Assembly (NCBI GenBank): GCA_937920725.1 | Contig: CALEUW010000027.1 | Coordinates: forward strand, 1 to 64,000 | Source of the DNA: UMGS1601 sp900553335 | Lineage (GTDB): Bacteria; Bacillota; Clostridia; Oscillospirales; Ruminococcaceae | Length of the DNA stretch: 64,000 nucleotides | Reading direction: 5' to 3' | Part shown: piece after piece, positions 45,457 to 53,465 of the stretch | How positions within the stretch are numbered: position 1 is the first letter of the stretch | How the letters are laid out: every line of letters starts with the position of its first letter | Translations under genes and position numbers: made by a program | Notes under the pieces: generated by a model | Databases searched by the model: none | What the model was told of the DNA's origin: nothing | The model's input: the letters and a program-made list of their open reading frames with translations, nothing else

Positions 45457-46129
45457 TTGCTCCTCCTATCACCTCATCGAACACGATATCGCCGGCGTTT
45501 ATATTTATAATTCTTCCGCCGAAATGGCGCACAATATCATGCTCGTGCGTTACCATAAGAACCGTAGTTCCGCATTCGTTGATTCCCTTTAAAAGCTCAA
45601 CGATCTCATATGAAAGAGCGGGATCTATATTTCCCGTAGGCTCGTCTGCAATAATTAGCTGCGGATCGTTTACCAAAGCTCTCGCAAGCGCAACTCTCTG
45701 CTGCTCGCCGCCCGAAAGCTCGTCCGGATATGATTTAGCCTTATGAGCAAGCCCAACAAGGCTGATAACATACGGCACTCTGCTTGAAATATATTTTGCA
45801 GGAGCGTCTATTACCCTAAGCACAAACGCTACATTTTCATATACGGTCATTGTCGGAATAAGCCTAAAGTCCTGAAAAACTATTCCGAGAGTTCTTCTCA
45901 AATTCGGGATTTTTCTTCTTCTTAGCTTTTTTAGATTGAAACCGTTTACAATAACAGTTCCCTGTGTTGCGTCAATTTCTTTTAGTATCAGCTTTATGAG
46001 CGTTGATTTTCCGGCTCCCGAAGAACCGACAACAAAAGCGAAATCTCCGTCGTTGATTTTTAAATTAATATTGTGTAAAGCGTCAACTCCGCTCGAATAT
46101 GTAACTGATACGTCCTTAAATTCTATCAA
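45443..46129 (-). CDS. ftsE: Cell-division ATP-binding protein FtsE
   Basis: A 228-residue ABC ATPase. Walker A GSSGAGKSTL, Q-loop VFQDFRLIPTMTVYEN (the RLI/LL-P signature of FtsE), ABC signature LSGGEQQRVALARAL, Walker B LIIADEPTGNID, and switch His in VTHEHD. The start codon is TTG 46129 with a weak GGCGGTG site. It forms the FtsEX complex with the downstream gene and probably drives the M23 hydrolase at 43 kb. Confidence 0.96.
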   Translation of the reverse strand: MIEFKDVSVTYSSGVDALHNINLKINDGDFAFVVGSSGAGKSTLIKLILKEIDATQGTVIVNGFNLKKLRRRKIPNLRRTLGIVFQDFRLIPTMTVYENVAFVLRVIDAPAKYISSRVPYVISLVGLAHKAKSYPDELSGGEQQRVALARALVNDPQLIIADEPTGNIDPALSYEIVELLKGINECGTTVLMVTHEHDIVRHFGGRIININAGDIVFDEVIGGANEVQ

Positions 46130-46194
46130 AATTACACCGCCTTTAAATTTTGTTGCCTCTTAAATCTCTATTTTCTGAATTTCTTGTATCTCTT

Positions 46195-47280
46195 TTAAAA
46201 CTTAACGGGATTTGCAGATAAATATTTCTTGACCATAAGCGCAATCTTAAATACTATTGCATGGTCAAACTCCCTTAAATCAAGTCCTGTAAGCTTCTTT
46301 ATCTTTTCCAGTCTGTAAACAAGCGTGTTTCGATGAACGAAAAGCTTTCGTGATGTTTCTGAAACATTAAGATTGTTTTCAAAAAATTTCTGAATCGTGA
46401 AAAGTGTTTCATGATCAAGCGATTCGATAGATCCCTTTTTGAAAACCTCTTTTAAAAAAGTTTCGCAAAGCGTTGTCGGAAGATGATAAATAAGTCTTGC
46501 TATTCCAAGATTATCATAAGATACTATGACCTTATCGGTGTCAAATACCTTGCCAACCTCTAACGCGATCTGAGCTTCTTTAAACGAAGATGCAAGATCC
46601 TTTACACCCTCAACCACAGTTCCGATTCCAACATTAACTCTTGTATAGAACTCTGAGCTGAGCGTATCTGAAATGCTTCTTGCGAGCTTCTTCAAATCGT
46701 TTGAATCAACGCTGGATTTTACCTCCTTTACCAAAACGATATCGCTTTCAGTAATGTTGAAAACGAAATCCTTGTTTTTATCAGGGAATAGATTTTGAAT
46801 AACGTCAAGTGCAGATACATCATTTGCAGAAATTATTCTTATGAGAAATGCAACTCTTGAAACCTCTGAATTAAAATGAAGCTCTCTCGCTTTAATAAGA
46901 ATATCTCCAGGCAAAACGTTGTCCAGCACTACGTTTTTAATAAAATTGCTTCTGTCGTACTTTTCATCGTAATACTGCTTAATGCTTGAAAGACAAACGC
47001 TGAGAATATTTGCGTATTTTGCCGCAACTTCGTCAGTTCCTTCAACAAAAACCGCATAGTCCGCTCTCGAATGACCGCCGAACGGCTTATAAGTATAACC
47101 GTCACGAATAAAAATATCACTTGCATCAGTCAAATCTATTGATACATATTCGTTGACCGTTCCTATTAGTGAAAGCTCGGAGCTTGCAACAATAGTAGCA
47201 GTATCGTCAATAACTCCAAAAACGCAGTCGATCGAATCCCTCATTTGATGAATAACACTCTGGAACAATCTAGTAGACAT
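46195..47280 (-). CDS. PucR/CdaR-type transcription regulator
   Basis: A 361-residue regulator. The C-terminal helix-turn-helix (HTH_30 type) is clear: FFENNLNVSETSRKLFVHRN, then LVYRLEKIKKLTGLDLREFD. A central GGDEF-like domain (about 165-265: VGIGTVVEGVKDLASSFKEAQIALEVG) is typical of CdaR/PucR proteins, which respond to nucleobases, sugar acids or other nutrients. The N-terminus (1-110) may be the sensor. GAGG lies upstream of ATG 47280. It is a single gene; targets unknown. Confidence 0.9.
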   Translation of the reverse strand: MSTRLFQSVIHQMRDSIDCVFGVIDDTATIVASSELSLIGTVNEYVSIDLTDASDIFIRDGYTYKPFGGHSRADYAVFVEGTDEVAAKYANILSVCLSSIKQYYDEKYDRSNFIKNVVLDNVLPGDILIKARELHFNSEVSRVAFLIRIISANDVSALDVIQNLFPDKNKDFVFNITESDIVLVKEVKSSVDSNDLKKLARSISDTLSSEFYTRVNVGIGTVVEGVKDLASSFKEAQIALEVGKVFDTDKVIVSYDNLGIARLIYHLPTTLCETFLKEVFKKGSIESLDHETLFTIQKFFENNLNVSETSRKLFVHRNTLVYRLEKIKKLTGLDLREFDHAIVFKIALMVKKYLSANPVKF

Positions 47281-47607
47281 TTTCTCAACCTCTTTTTCTT
47301 AATATTTTAAGCAACGTATAAAATCTTCTGTTTCAAAAGCCGTAAAACATTTCGTCGCACCCCGATATATTACAAATTGTAACACATTTGAAAAGCTTTT
47401 GTGTTAATAAAATATGAACGCCTTTAATTTCCACCGTGTTTTTGAACACTTTTCACAAAAAAGCCTTTATTTTATGTGTTACCAAATTGTAACAACTGAA
47501 TTTTTCAGAATAAAATATTTTTTTTTACATATCGCTGCTTTGTTTTTGCAACAAAAAAGGCCGGGGATAAAATCCTCAGCCAAATAAAAACCAAAATAAT
47601 CTACGTA
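47281..47607. other. AT-rich region between the regulator and HPr genes
   Basis: A 327-base region that is very AT-rich, with T/A runs and several ATTTGTAACA-like words (about 47385 and 47485: TTGTAACACATTTG and CAAATTGTAACAAC). The pair may be operator-like half sites. The HPr terminator is at 47552-47582. I see no gene. Confidence 0.45.
47552..47582 (-). terminator. Terminator of the HPr gene
   Basis: The minus strand reads GGCTGAGGAT...ATCCCCGGCC with one mismatch and one G-U, followed by TTTTTTG. Confidence 0.75.
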
Positions 47608-47877
47608 CTACTTTTCGTCACCGAATCCGCTTTCAACAAGATCAACAAGACCGTCAACAGCATCCTGCTCATCAGTTCCGTCAGCGATGATTCTTATCGA
47701 AGTTCCTCCGACAATACCAAGCGATAAAATTCCGAGAAGGCTTTTAGCATTTACTCTTCTTTCTTCCTTTTCAATCCAGATTGATGACTTAAACTCATTA
47801 GCCTTCTGAATGAAAAAAGTTGCCGGACGAGCATGTAATCCAACCTGATTCTGTACTACTACATCTTTTACGAACAT
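47608..47877 (-). CDS. ptsH: Phosphocarrier protein HPr
   Basis: An 89-residue phosphotransferase-system carrier that passes phosphate from enzyme I to sugar-specific enzymes II and, in Firmicutes, regulates catabolite repression with CcpA. His15 is in QVGLHARPA and Ser46 in NAKSLLGILSLG, exactly at the family positions when ATG 47877 is used. The frame extends to 47892, but GGAGAG is placed for 47877. Both regulatory residues are intact, so it may act as a full HPr. Enzyme I (ptsI) is not adjacent. It has its own promoter and terminator. Confidence 0.92.
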   Translation of the reverse strand: MFVKDVVVQNQVGLHARPATFFIQKANEFKSSIWIEKEERRVNAKSLLGILSLGIVGGTSIRIIADGTDEQDAVDGLVDLVESGFGDEK

Positions 47878-47929
47878 AATTAATCTCTCCATTTCTATCC
47901 TAAACTAGAATGACCTTCGTTATAAAATA

Positions 47930-47957
47930 ATTATACTCTTAAATTTCACAAAGTCAA
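47930..47957 (-). promoter_or_regulatory. Promoter of the HPr gene
   Basis: TTGACT (47957-47952) and TATAAT (47935-47930) on the minus strand, with a 16-base spacer. Confidence 0.75.
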
Positions 47958-48115
47958 CAAAAAATCCAACCCCACCGATAAATTTCTGCTAATTGATTAT
48001 CTGTTGAGTTTTCAAGGACTTCTGATTTGTATACAATTACCAAAAAACTTGATCTCATTTCCGCATAATAAACAAAAACTTTTAACAGTCATATCATTCC
48101 AACGGAACTGATCGG

Positions 48116-48853
48116 CTATTTTTCCGGTTTTTCCGACTGATACTGATCTAAAATCCGCTTATCCTCCTCACTCAACTCGTAATTCTCGATCATATCCCGG
48201 CGCTTCTCATATGTTCTTATCAGTGACTGAGCATGCCTCCATTTTTTTATATTTTCATGATGTCCCGAAAGCAAAACTTCGGGAGTTTTTTTCCCCCTCC
48301 AAACCTCAGGACGAGTATACTGAGGATACTCCAATAGCCCTGAGTAATGGCTTTCATCAATATAACAATCGGGACGTGATAAAACTCCGTCTATCATTCT
48401 GACTACAGCGTCTGTAATACAAAGCGCAGGAAGTTCTCCTCCTGTCAAAACAAAATCGCCTACAGATATTTCTTCATCTACGATTTCTTCGATTACACGT
48501 TCATCTACGCCCTCATAATGCCCGCATAAAATTACGATATCCTTTCCCTTTGAAAGCTCAATCGCTTTTTTCTGGGAAAACGGCTTTCCGGCAGGTGTTA
48601 CAAAAATTGTGTGAACATCTCTATCACCCTTTATATCCAAAAAGCACTTATATATAGGCTCAGCCTGCATAAGCATTCCCTGCCGTTCGCTGTAAGGAGT
48701 ATCATCAACACGGCGATGCTTATCCTCGGTATAATCTCTTATATTATGGCAATGAAGCTCAAAAAGTCCTTTTGCCCTCGCTCTCCCGACAATGCTTTCG
48801 CTTAAATAGCTTTCCATCATTTCGGGAAAAAGAGTCATTATATCAATCCTCAT
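48116..48853 (-). CDS. trmD: tRNA (guanine-37-N1)-methyltransferase TrmD
   Basis: A knotted SPOUT methyltransferase that makes m1G37 in tRNAs and prevents frameshifting. Key blocks are MRIDIMTLFPEM at the start, YGRxxx-like YSERQGMLMQAEPIY, LCGHYEGVDERV, DEEISVGDFVLTGGELPAL, and RPEVWRGKKTPEVLLSG. The frame opens with TTG 48856, but ATG 48853 is the family start. It overlaps the rimM 3' end by 11 bases, giving the usual rimM-trmD pair. The C-terminal helix is slightly extended. Confidence 0.96.
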   Translation of the reverse strand: MRIDIMTLFPEMMESYLSESIVGRARAKGLFELHCHNIRDYTEDKHRRVDDTPYSERQGMLMQAEPIYKCFLDIKGDRDVHTIFVTPAGKPFSQKKAIELSKGKDIVILCGHYEGVDERVIEEIVDEEISVGDFVLTGGELPALCITDAVVRMIDGVLSRPDCYIDESHYSGLLEYPQYTRPEVWRGKKTPEVLLSGHHENIKKWRHAQSLIRTYEKRRDMIENYELSEEDKRILDQYQSEKPEK

Positions 48854-49352
48854 CAAAAAGCCCCCTGAGCGGTGTGATTTTCATAACTCCCGCTTCGATA
48901 TCGGTCGATTTGACAACATCTGCTATTGCAGGAATATAGTACATGTTTCCGTCCTCAGCTTTAATGTGATAAACGTCATTTGCTCCCGTCTGAGTAACCT
49001 CGCATATAGTGCCGAAGCTTTTGCCGCTATCGAAATCCACAACCTCCATGCCAATCAGATCAGCAATAAAGAAAGTGTTTTCAGGAAGCTTTAAGCTTTC
49101 TCTGTCTGCATATAAAACCTTGTTCCTAAGCGACTGAGCCTCCTCTACGGTATTTATTCCCTCAAGCTTTATTATCGCCATATTCTTTTGAGTTCTTGCC
49201 TTTTTGACTTTGATTTTCTTCTCACCGTTTGAAAAATAAAGTGTTTTGTGAGAGCATAAAACCTCAGGACTGTCGCACCAAGGCTCAACCTTCACCTCTC
49301 CTGAAAGTCCGTGAACACTTACTATTTTTCCTATCTCCAAGTATTTTTTCAT
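48843..49352 (-). CDS. rimM: Ribosome maturation factor RimM
   Basis: A 169-residue assembly factor for the 30S head that binds S19. The N-terminal RimM domain shows EIGKIVSVHGLSGEVKVEPW and the PRC-barrel shows DLIGMEVVDFDSG, YYIPAIADVVKSTDIE. The ATG 49352 is preceded by GTGAGGAA, whose 5' edge touches the left end of element copy 7. It is followed by trmD. In many Firmicutes rpsP precedes rimM; here a radical SAM gene is upstream instead. Confidence 0.95.
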   Translation of the reverse strand: MKKYLEIGKIVSVHGLSGEVKVEPWCDSPEVLCSHKTLYFSNGEKKIKVKKARTQKNMAIIKLEGINTVEEAQSLRNKVLYADRESLKLPENTFFIADLIGMEVVDFDSGKSFGTICEVTQTGANDVYHIKAEDGNMYYIPAIADVVKSTDIEAGVMKITPLRGLFDED

Positions 49353-49369
49353 TTACATTTTCCTCACAT

Positions 49370-49484
49370 TCAATAAGGGACGCCGCCCCCGTTATTCAAC
49401 GTCTTCAGCAGGGGATCCTATTCCCGCTGAAAAAAATCAAGTGAAACCCGCCGCCTTAAAGGTAGGGGACACAGTCGTTGTTAT
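49370..49484 (+). repeat. Dispersed element copy 7 (long form)
   Basis: TTCAATAAGGG, ACGCCGCCCCCGTTATTCAA, hairpin CTTCAGCAGGGGAT/ATTCCCGCTGAA, AATCAAGTGAAACCCGCCGC, CTTAAAGGTAGGGGACACA and right end GTCGTTGTTATA. The copy fills the whole gap between the radical SAM gene and rimM. Its right end overlaps the last nine codons and stop of the radical SAM gene. Its left end abuts the rimM ribosome site. Confidence 0.82.
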
Positions 49485-50415
49485 ATTTTGCACCCTGAAA
49501 GGTATTTCTTTTTGCCATTGTTTTGTCTATCTCGTTCATAACGCAAAACTTTTTTAAACTCCAAAGCGGTGAAACAAGCGTTTCTTTTTTTCCGTCACCT
49601 GTTATCCTTTCGATGACAACGTCCTCAGGCAGTATTTCAAGCTGATCGCATACAGTTTCGGTATACTCCAAAAGTGTCATCTCCAAAAACTCTCCGTTTA
49701 AAAACTCCTCGCAGATTTTTGTGCCTTTTATGACGTGGAGAAGATGAATCTTAACGCCGTGAGGATGAAGCTTCGCAACCGTTTCGGCAGTTTTTAGCAT
49801 ATCCTCCCTGCTTTCGCCCGGAAGCCCGTTGATTATATGAATGCATATGTCTATATCTCGGCTTTTGAGCTTATCGTAGCCTTTTAAAAACTCATCAAAG
49901 GTATGGCATCGGTTGATTCTTTTCGCCGTAACGTCCGAAGAAGTCTGAAGTCCAAGCTCTACCTCTAAATTTGTAACTTTTGATAACTCCAAAAGCATAT
50001 CTGCACATTCATCCGAAATACAATCTGCTCTTGTTGCAACATTTACTCCGACTGCATTTTCAAACTTCGCCGCCGAAAAGAACGCTTCTCTCAGAAAACC
50101 TATATCTCCGTAGGTGTTGCTTCCTGCCTGGAAATACGGGATATACAAAGCGTCCGGCCATTTTTTATGAAGCGTTTGCCTGACATCGTCAAACTGAGAT
50201 TTAATGCTTTCTTTGGGGTTGCCTGCAAAATCTCCGCTTAACATTCCCGAACAGAACGTACAGCCGCCGACTCCCTTTGCTCCATCACGGTTAGGACAGG
50301 TAAGGTTAAGGTTTATCGGGACTTTAAATACCTTTTTGCCGTATTTATGACGAAGATAAAAGTTGTGGGTGTAATATCTTTTATTGTCGTCGGAATATAT
50401 AAATCCGCTTTTCAT
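49456..50415 (-). CDS. Radical SAM protein, YhcC/TIGR01212 family
   Basis: A 319-residue radical SAM enzyme of unknown substrate. The cluster ligands are Cys40, Cys52 and Cys55 (LTCPNRDGAKGVGGCTFCSG). Typical blocks YFQAGSNTYG, LELGLQTSSD, IHIINGLPGESREDM and KIHLLHVIKGTK follow. The C-terminal residues NNDCVPYL and the stop codon lie inside element copy 7, so the native end was probably replaced by the insertion. The catalytic domain is unaffected. It sits upstream of rimM. Confidence 0.92.
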   Translation of the reverse strand: MKSGFIYSDDNKRYYTHNFYLRHKYGKKVFKVPINLNLTCPNRDGAKGVGGCTFCSGMLSGDFAGNPKESIKSQFDDVRQTLHKKWPDALYIPYFQAGSNTYGDIGFLREAFFSAAKFENAVGVNVATRADCISDECADMLLELSKVTNLEVELGLQTSSDVTAKRINRCHTFDEFLKGYDKLKSRDIDICIHIINGLPGESREDMLKTAETVAKLHPHGVKIHLLHVIKGTKICEEFLNGEFLEMTLLEYTETVCDQLEILPEDVVIERITGDGKKETLVSPLWSLKKFCVMNEIDKTMAKRNTFQGAKYNNDCVPYL

Positions 50416-50486
50416 AAATCATTCCTTTGCTAACAAAAACTTCCCGAAAACGCCTTTTGATGTCATCGCCGGACTTTAAAAATCCT

Positions 50487-51527
50487 CTATGCCAAGCTTC
50501 CCAAGCCGTAATGAAGCTTAACGCTTATCGCATCATTTTCTTTAATGTCTGAATTTGTTCTTGCAATAAACCGTATTCCTATCTTTATGTTTTCGTTTAT
50601 ACGGCTTACGTCAAATTCTGCCGTACCCTTTATCGGATTGACATTTTCTCCTGTATTTTTGTTTCTGTATTCTATATACGGACGAATAAAATATCCCTGC
50701 GTCTGTCCAAAAAACTCATAGGAAAGCAACACCTTCGAGTATTCAGTTACGTCAAAATCCTCCTCGATAACATAATCAAAGGTGAGTTTTCCGCTTTCGT
50801 CCTTTGTAAATATTACATCCTCAAGGTCAATTTTTACAGTTGTCGTAGCCTGTGTTTCTTCCTCTTCGGCGGTTGTTTCTTCAGTTGTAATAAGTTCAGT
50901 AGTTACTTCCTCGGAGGTAGTCGTAACTTCTGTAGTGGTTGTCTTTCTGGTTGTTGTCGTCCAAAGATTTGTCTGAGGTCCGATAAACATATCACTTCGA
51001 TTGATTTTTTTAGTCGTATTTGACGTTCTTCCTGTATATTGAGTTGTCGTAGTCGTAGTAGTGGTTGACGCTGCCGTAAGGACGTTTATCGGATTTCCGT
51101 TTTCATCCAGCGGCGCTATGAAGTTTTGATGGGTGTTGTATTTCTTTGCGCCGTAAATGTTTGAAAAGAAGCCGTTTACACTCGCAAGAATTGATTTGCC
51201 GGGAAGTGCGTTTTCATAGCTCCTTGAAAGATAAGACGTATAACTTCCGTCATAAAGTCCCATAACTGTTGGTTTTACTGCTTCTGAATCAGGATCTCCC
51301 GTATCCCTCAAAAGCGCAAAGCTAAGTCCAAGTATCAAAATAACAAGTCCTATAACAGCTACGTTGATGAAATCGAACTGACCTCTCTTAGCGTCATCGC
51401 CCATGCTTTTAAGCGCGTTGTCAGTCGCTGCACTTTTCTTGTCCTCAGAGTTTTCAATATGAACAGACGCATTTTTTATAATCTCGTCATAAGACATATT
51501 AAGTTTGTTCTTTTTATTTTCATCCAT
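50487..51527 (-). CDS. Thr-rich single-pass membrane protein, unknown function
   Basis: A 346-residue protein with a cytoplasmic N-terminus of about 50 residues, one transmembrane helix (about 54-72), an extracellular globular part with SYLSRSYENALPGKSILASV, a Thr/Glu-rich linker (about 150-235) and a C-terminal beta-type domain (about 240-346) that resembles a carbohydrate-binding sandwich by its Tyr, Phe and Asp pattern. It is 15 bases upstream-coupled to the MBOAT gene (MBOAT stops at 51543, this starts at 51527). In MBOAT/SGNH pairs such partners often help O-acylation. No SGNH motif is visible, so that role is not supported directly. Confidence 0.7.
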   Translation of the reverse strand: MDENKKNKLNMSYDEIIKNASVHIENSEDKKSAATDNALKSMGDDAKRGQFDFINVAVIGLVILILGLSFALLRDTGDPDSEAVKPTVMGLYDGSYTSYLSRSYENALPGKSILASVNGFFSNIYGAKKYNTHQNFIAPLDENGNPINVLTAASTTTTTTTTQYTGRTSNTTKKINRSDMFIGPQTNLWTTTTRKTTTTEVTTTSEEVTTELITTEETTAEEEETQATTTVKIDLEDVIFTKDESGKLTFDYVIEEDFDVTEYSKVLLSYEFFGQTQGYFIRPYIEYRNKNTGENVNPIKGTAEFDVSRINENIKIGIRFIARTNSDIKENDAISVKLHYGLGSLA

Positions 51528-51542
51528 AATAATAGCCTCGTA

Positions 51543-52892
51543 TTAATAAACTACCCTTGATGCTGTACTCATCAAAAGCACCACCAAAAGACCTGCTGTT
51601 GTGAGAACTCTGATAACCCCATATGCTCTTTCGCTTTTTACGGCAGCATTTTGAACTGCAAGCTTTAGCCTATCCTTAAAAGGCGTAAGCATAAACACTG
51701 CAAAAACAAGCAGCGCACAGTATGCAAAAATTTCGTTTAAAAGAGCGTCTGATACTAGTTCCTTTTTCATCATAAGCGCCGAAAACCATGTCTTGTAATC
51801 ATTGAAGCTTGAAAAGTAAACTATGCTCCAGCCAAAGAATATAACTGTAAGCGTATAAATCCCCGAAATAACTCTCGGAAGCTTTGAAATCAGTTTTTTT
51901 AATCCCAAGGTTTCGATTACTACAAACATTCCGAAGTATAGTCCGAAAATTATATACTGTTTTCCGAATCCGTACCAAAGTCCTACAAGAACCGAACAAG
52001 CAAGCGTTGCCGCAAAAGCCGACAGCGGAGATTTTGACAGAGGACTTATAAGAGAATCATTTACAAATCTAATAAGCGTATGATTAAACCCTGAAACTGC
52101 TCCGGTAACTCCGTTTTTTACATTAAGAGGCAAAAAGTTTTCATCATATTCAAAACCGTTTAAAAGTCCGAGTCCCAAAGCCATATCTGTATATCCGGAA
52201 AACATAAAATAAACCTGAGCTGCAAATGCCGCCATACCAAAAAACGCTCCGAAAAACGTCATGTTTGTAACATCAAGTCCCACGCTTTTTACATATCCGA
52301 GAGCTGCGGCAACAATGCTTGCCTTACCAAGTCCCACTATAAACCGTGTTATGCCGTCATTAAGCTTTTTACCTGTTATGACTCTAAATCTTATCTGTTC
52401 CTTGATGTCGCCGTATCTGACAATCGGCCCTGCCAGAAAAAGAGTATAATTTATAATATAAGTCATCAGACAAAACAGATTTTTCTCAACACTTATTCTT
52501 CCGAACGCAACGTCAAATACATAGCTTAATCCCCTAATCGAATAAAACGCCATTCCGGCAGGAATTATTATATGCTCTAAAGAAAGCGGTGTTGACAAAA
52601 ACAAAAAGTTATAGCCTATAACAACAAACAGCGAAATATTCATTGCCGCTGACAGCAGAACTCCGGTAAGCTTTACAGCTCCCGGCTTTGAACCGGCCAA
52701 AAAACCAAATATCCAGTCAAACACCGATGATAAAAACAAAAGACATATGTAAAACGGTTTCCCCCATGAAAAGAAAACAACACTTGACAAAACCAAAATA
52801 AGATTTTTATACTCGGTGCTTCTGTCACACATTGTAAGCAAAACCGTTATCGGCAAAAATGCATATATAAAAATCAAATCAGTATACAGCAA
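51543..52892 (-). CDS. MBOAT-family membrane protein with atypical active-site region
   Basis: A 449-residue polytopic protein of the MBOAT (DltB/AlgI-like O-acyltransferase) family, with about ten helices. Recognisable features include FFSWGKPFYICLLFLSSVFDW, AGPIVRYGDI, and the late LVGLWYGFGKQYIIFGLYFG block. That block usually reads GLWHG...WGxxHG, but here the two His positions are Tyr307 and Phe320. The SFWRRWH-like loop is also replaced by NHTLIRFVNDS. The enzyme may be inactive or use another mechanism. The start is TTG 52892 after AAGGAG. It is cotranscribed with the Thr-rich protein. Confidence 0.82.
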   Translation of the reverse strand: MLYTDLIFIYAFLPITVLLTMCDRSTEYKNLILVLSSVVFFSWGKPFYICLLFLSSVFDWIFGFLAGSKPGAVKLTGVLLSAAMNISLFVVIGYNFLFLSTPLSLEHIIIPAGMAFYSIRGLSYVFDVAFGRISVEKNLFCLMTYIINYTLFLAGPIVRYGDIKEQIRFRVITGKKLNDGITRFIVGLGKASIVAAALGYVKSVGLDVTNMTFFGAFFGMAAFAAQVYFMFSGYTDMALGLGLLNGFEYDENFLPLNVKNGVTGAVSGFNHTLIRFVNDSLISPLSKSPLSAFAATLACSVLVGLWYGFGKQYIIFGLYFGMFVVIETLGLKKLISKLPRVISGIYTLTVIFFGWSIVYFSSFNDYKTWFSALMMKKELVSDALLNEIFAYCALLVFAVFMLTPFKDRLKLAVQNAAVKSERAYGVIRVLTTAGLLVVLLMSTASRVVY

Positions 52893-52924
52893 TTTTTTTA
52901 GCTCCTTAACTTCACAAAGATATT

Positions 52925-53014
52925 TTCAATATAGGGCTCTGCCCCGTCATCCAACAAACGATGTGGGGCTTTAGCCCTGCAACCTATATAGGCAGGCGCA
53001 TCTAATTGTTGTTA
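52925..53014 (+). repeat. Dispersed element copy 8 (intermediate form)
   Basis: TTCAATATAGGGCTCTGCCCC, GTCATCCAACAAACGAT, GTGGGGCTTTAGCCCTGC, an AACCTATATAGGCAGGCGCATC module, and the right end AATTGTTGTTAT. It lies between the VOC gene and the MBOAT gene, about 17 bases upstream of the MBOAT ribosome site. Confidence 0.75.
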
Positions 53015-53054
53015 TTCCTCTTTATGATACCATAACCGCTTAAATTTCGCAAGT

Positions 53055-53093
53055 GGAAAAAAGGTGAAATTGCATCTTGCAATTTCACCTTTT
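53055..53093 (-). terminator. Terminator of the AraC-led cluster
   Basis: Perfect stem AAGGTGAAATTGCA/TGCAATTTCACCTT (14 bp) with a three-base loop, followed on the minus strand by TTTTTTCC. It lies 25 bases after the VOC gene stop. Confidence 0.9.
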
Positions 53094-53117
53094 AAAGTAT
53101 CATATCAATTTAATCTG

Positions 53118-53465
53118 TCAATCTCTATAAAATCCAATCTCATTACCGTCAGGATCCGCTATAGTAAACTTTCTGGTGCCCCAAGGCGTATCAAAAAGCG
53201 GTTCGATCACAGTAACCTTATCTTTAAGCTCTTCCCAAAGCTTGTCCACATCTTCCGGCATAAAGTTATATCGTTCGTATGGGATAACTTTTTCGGCTAC
53301 ACCTATTGCAAAAATTGCTCCGCCGTTATTTTTAAAATGATAGTAAACAGGCTTATCCTCTGGGAATTTGCTTTCTACCTCAAAACCTAAAACCTCTGTA
53401 TACCATTTGAGAGATCTTTCAAGATCAGTAACTGATGCCTTTACATGAGTTAATTTCATTTTCAT
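53118..53465 (-). CDS. VOC-family (glyoxalase/bleomycin-resistance-like) protein
   Basis: A 115-residue protein with the paired beta-alpha-beta-beta-beta fold: HVKASVTDLERSLKWYTEVLGFEVE at the N-terminus and TRKFTIADPDGNEIGFYRD at the C-terminus. Metal ligands are plausible at His7, the central acidic positions and Glu near 111. Members are isomerases, dioxygenases or drug-binding resistance proteins. It overlaps the upstream toroid gene by four bases (ATGA), so they are cotranscribed. The exact function is not assignable. Confidence 0.85.
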   Translation of the reverse strand: MKMKLTHVKASVTDLERSLKWYTEVLGFEVESKFPEDKPVYYHFKNNGGAIFAIGVAEKVIPYERYNFMPEDVDKLWEELKDKVTVIEPLFDTPWGTRKFTIADPDGNEIGFYRD

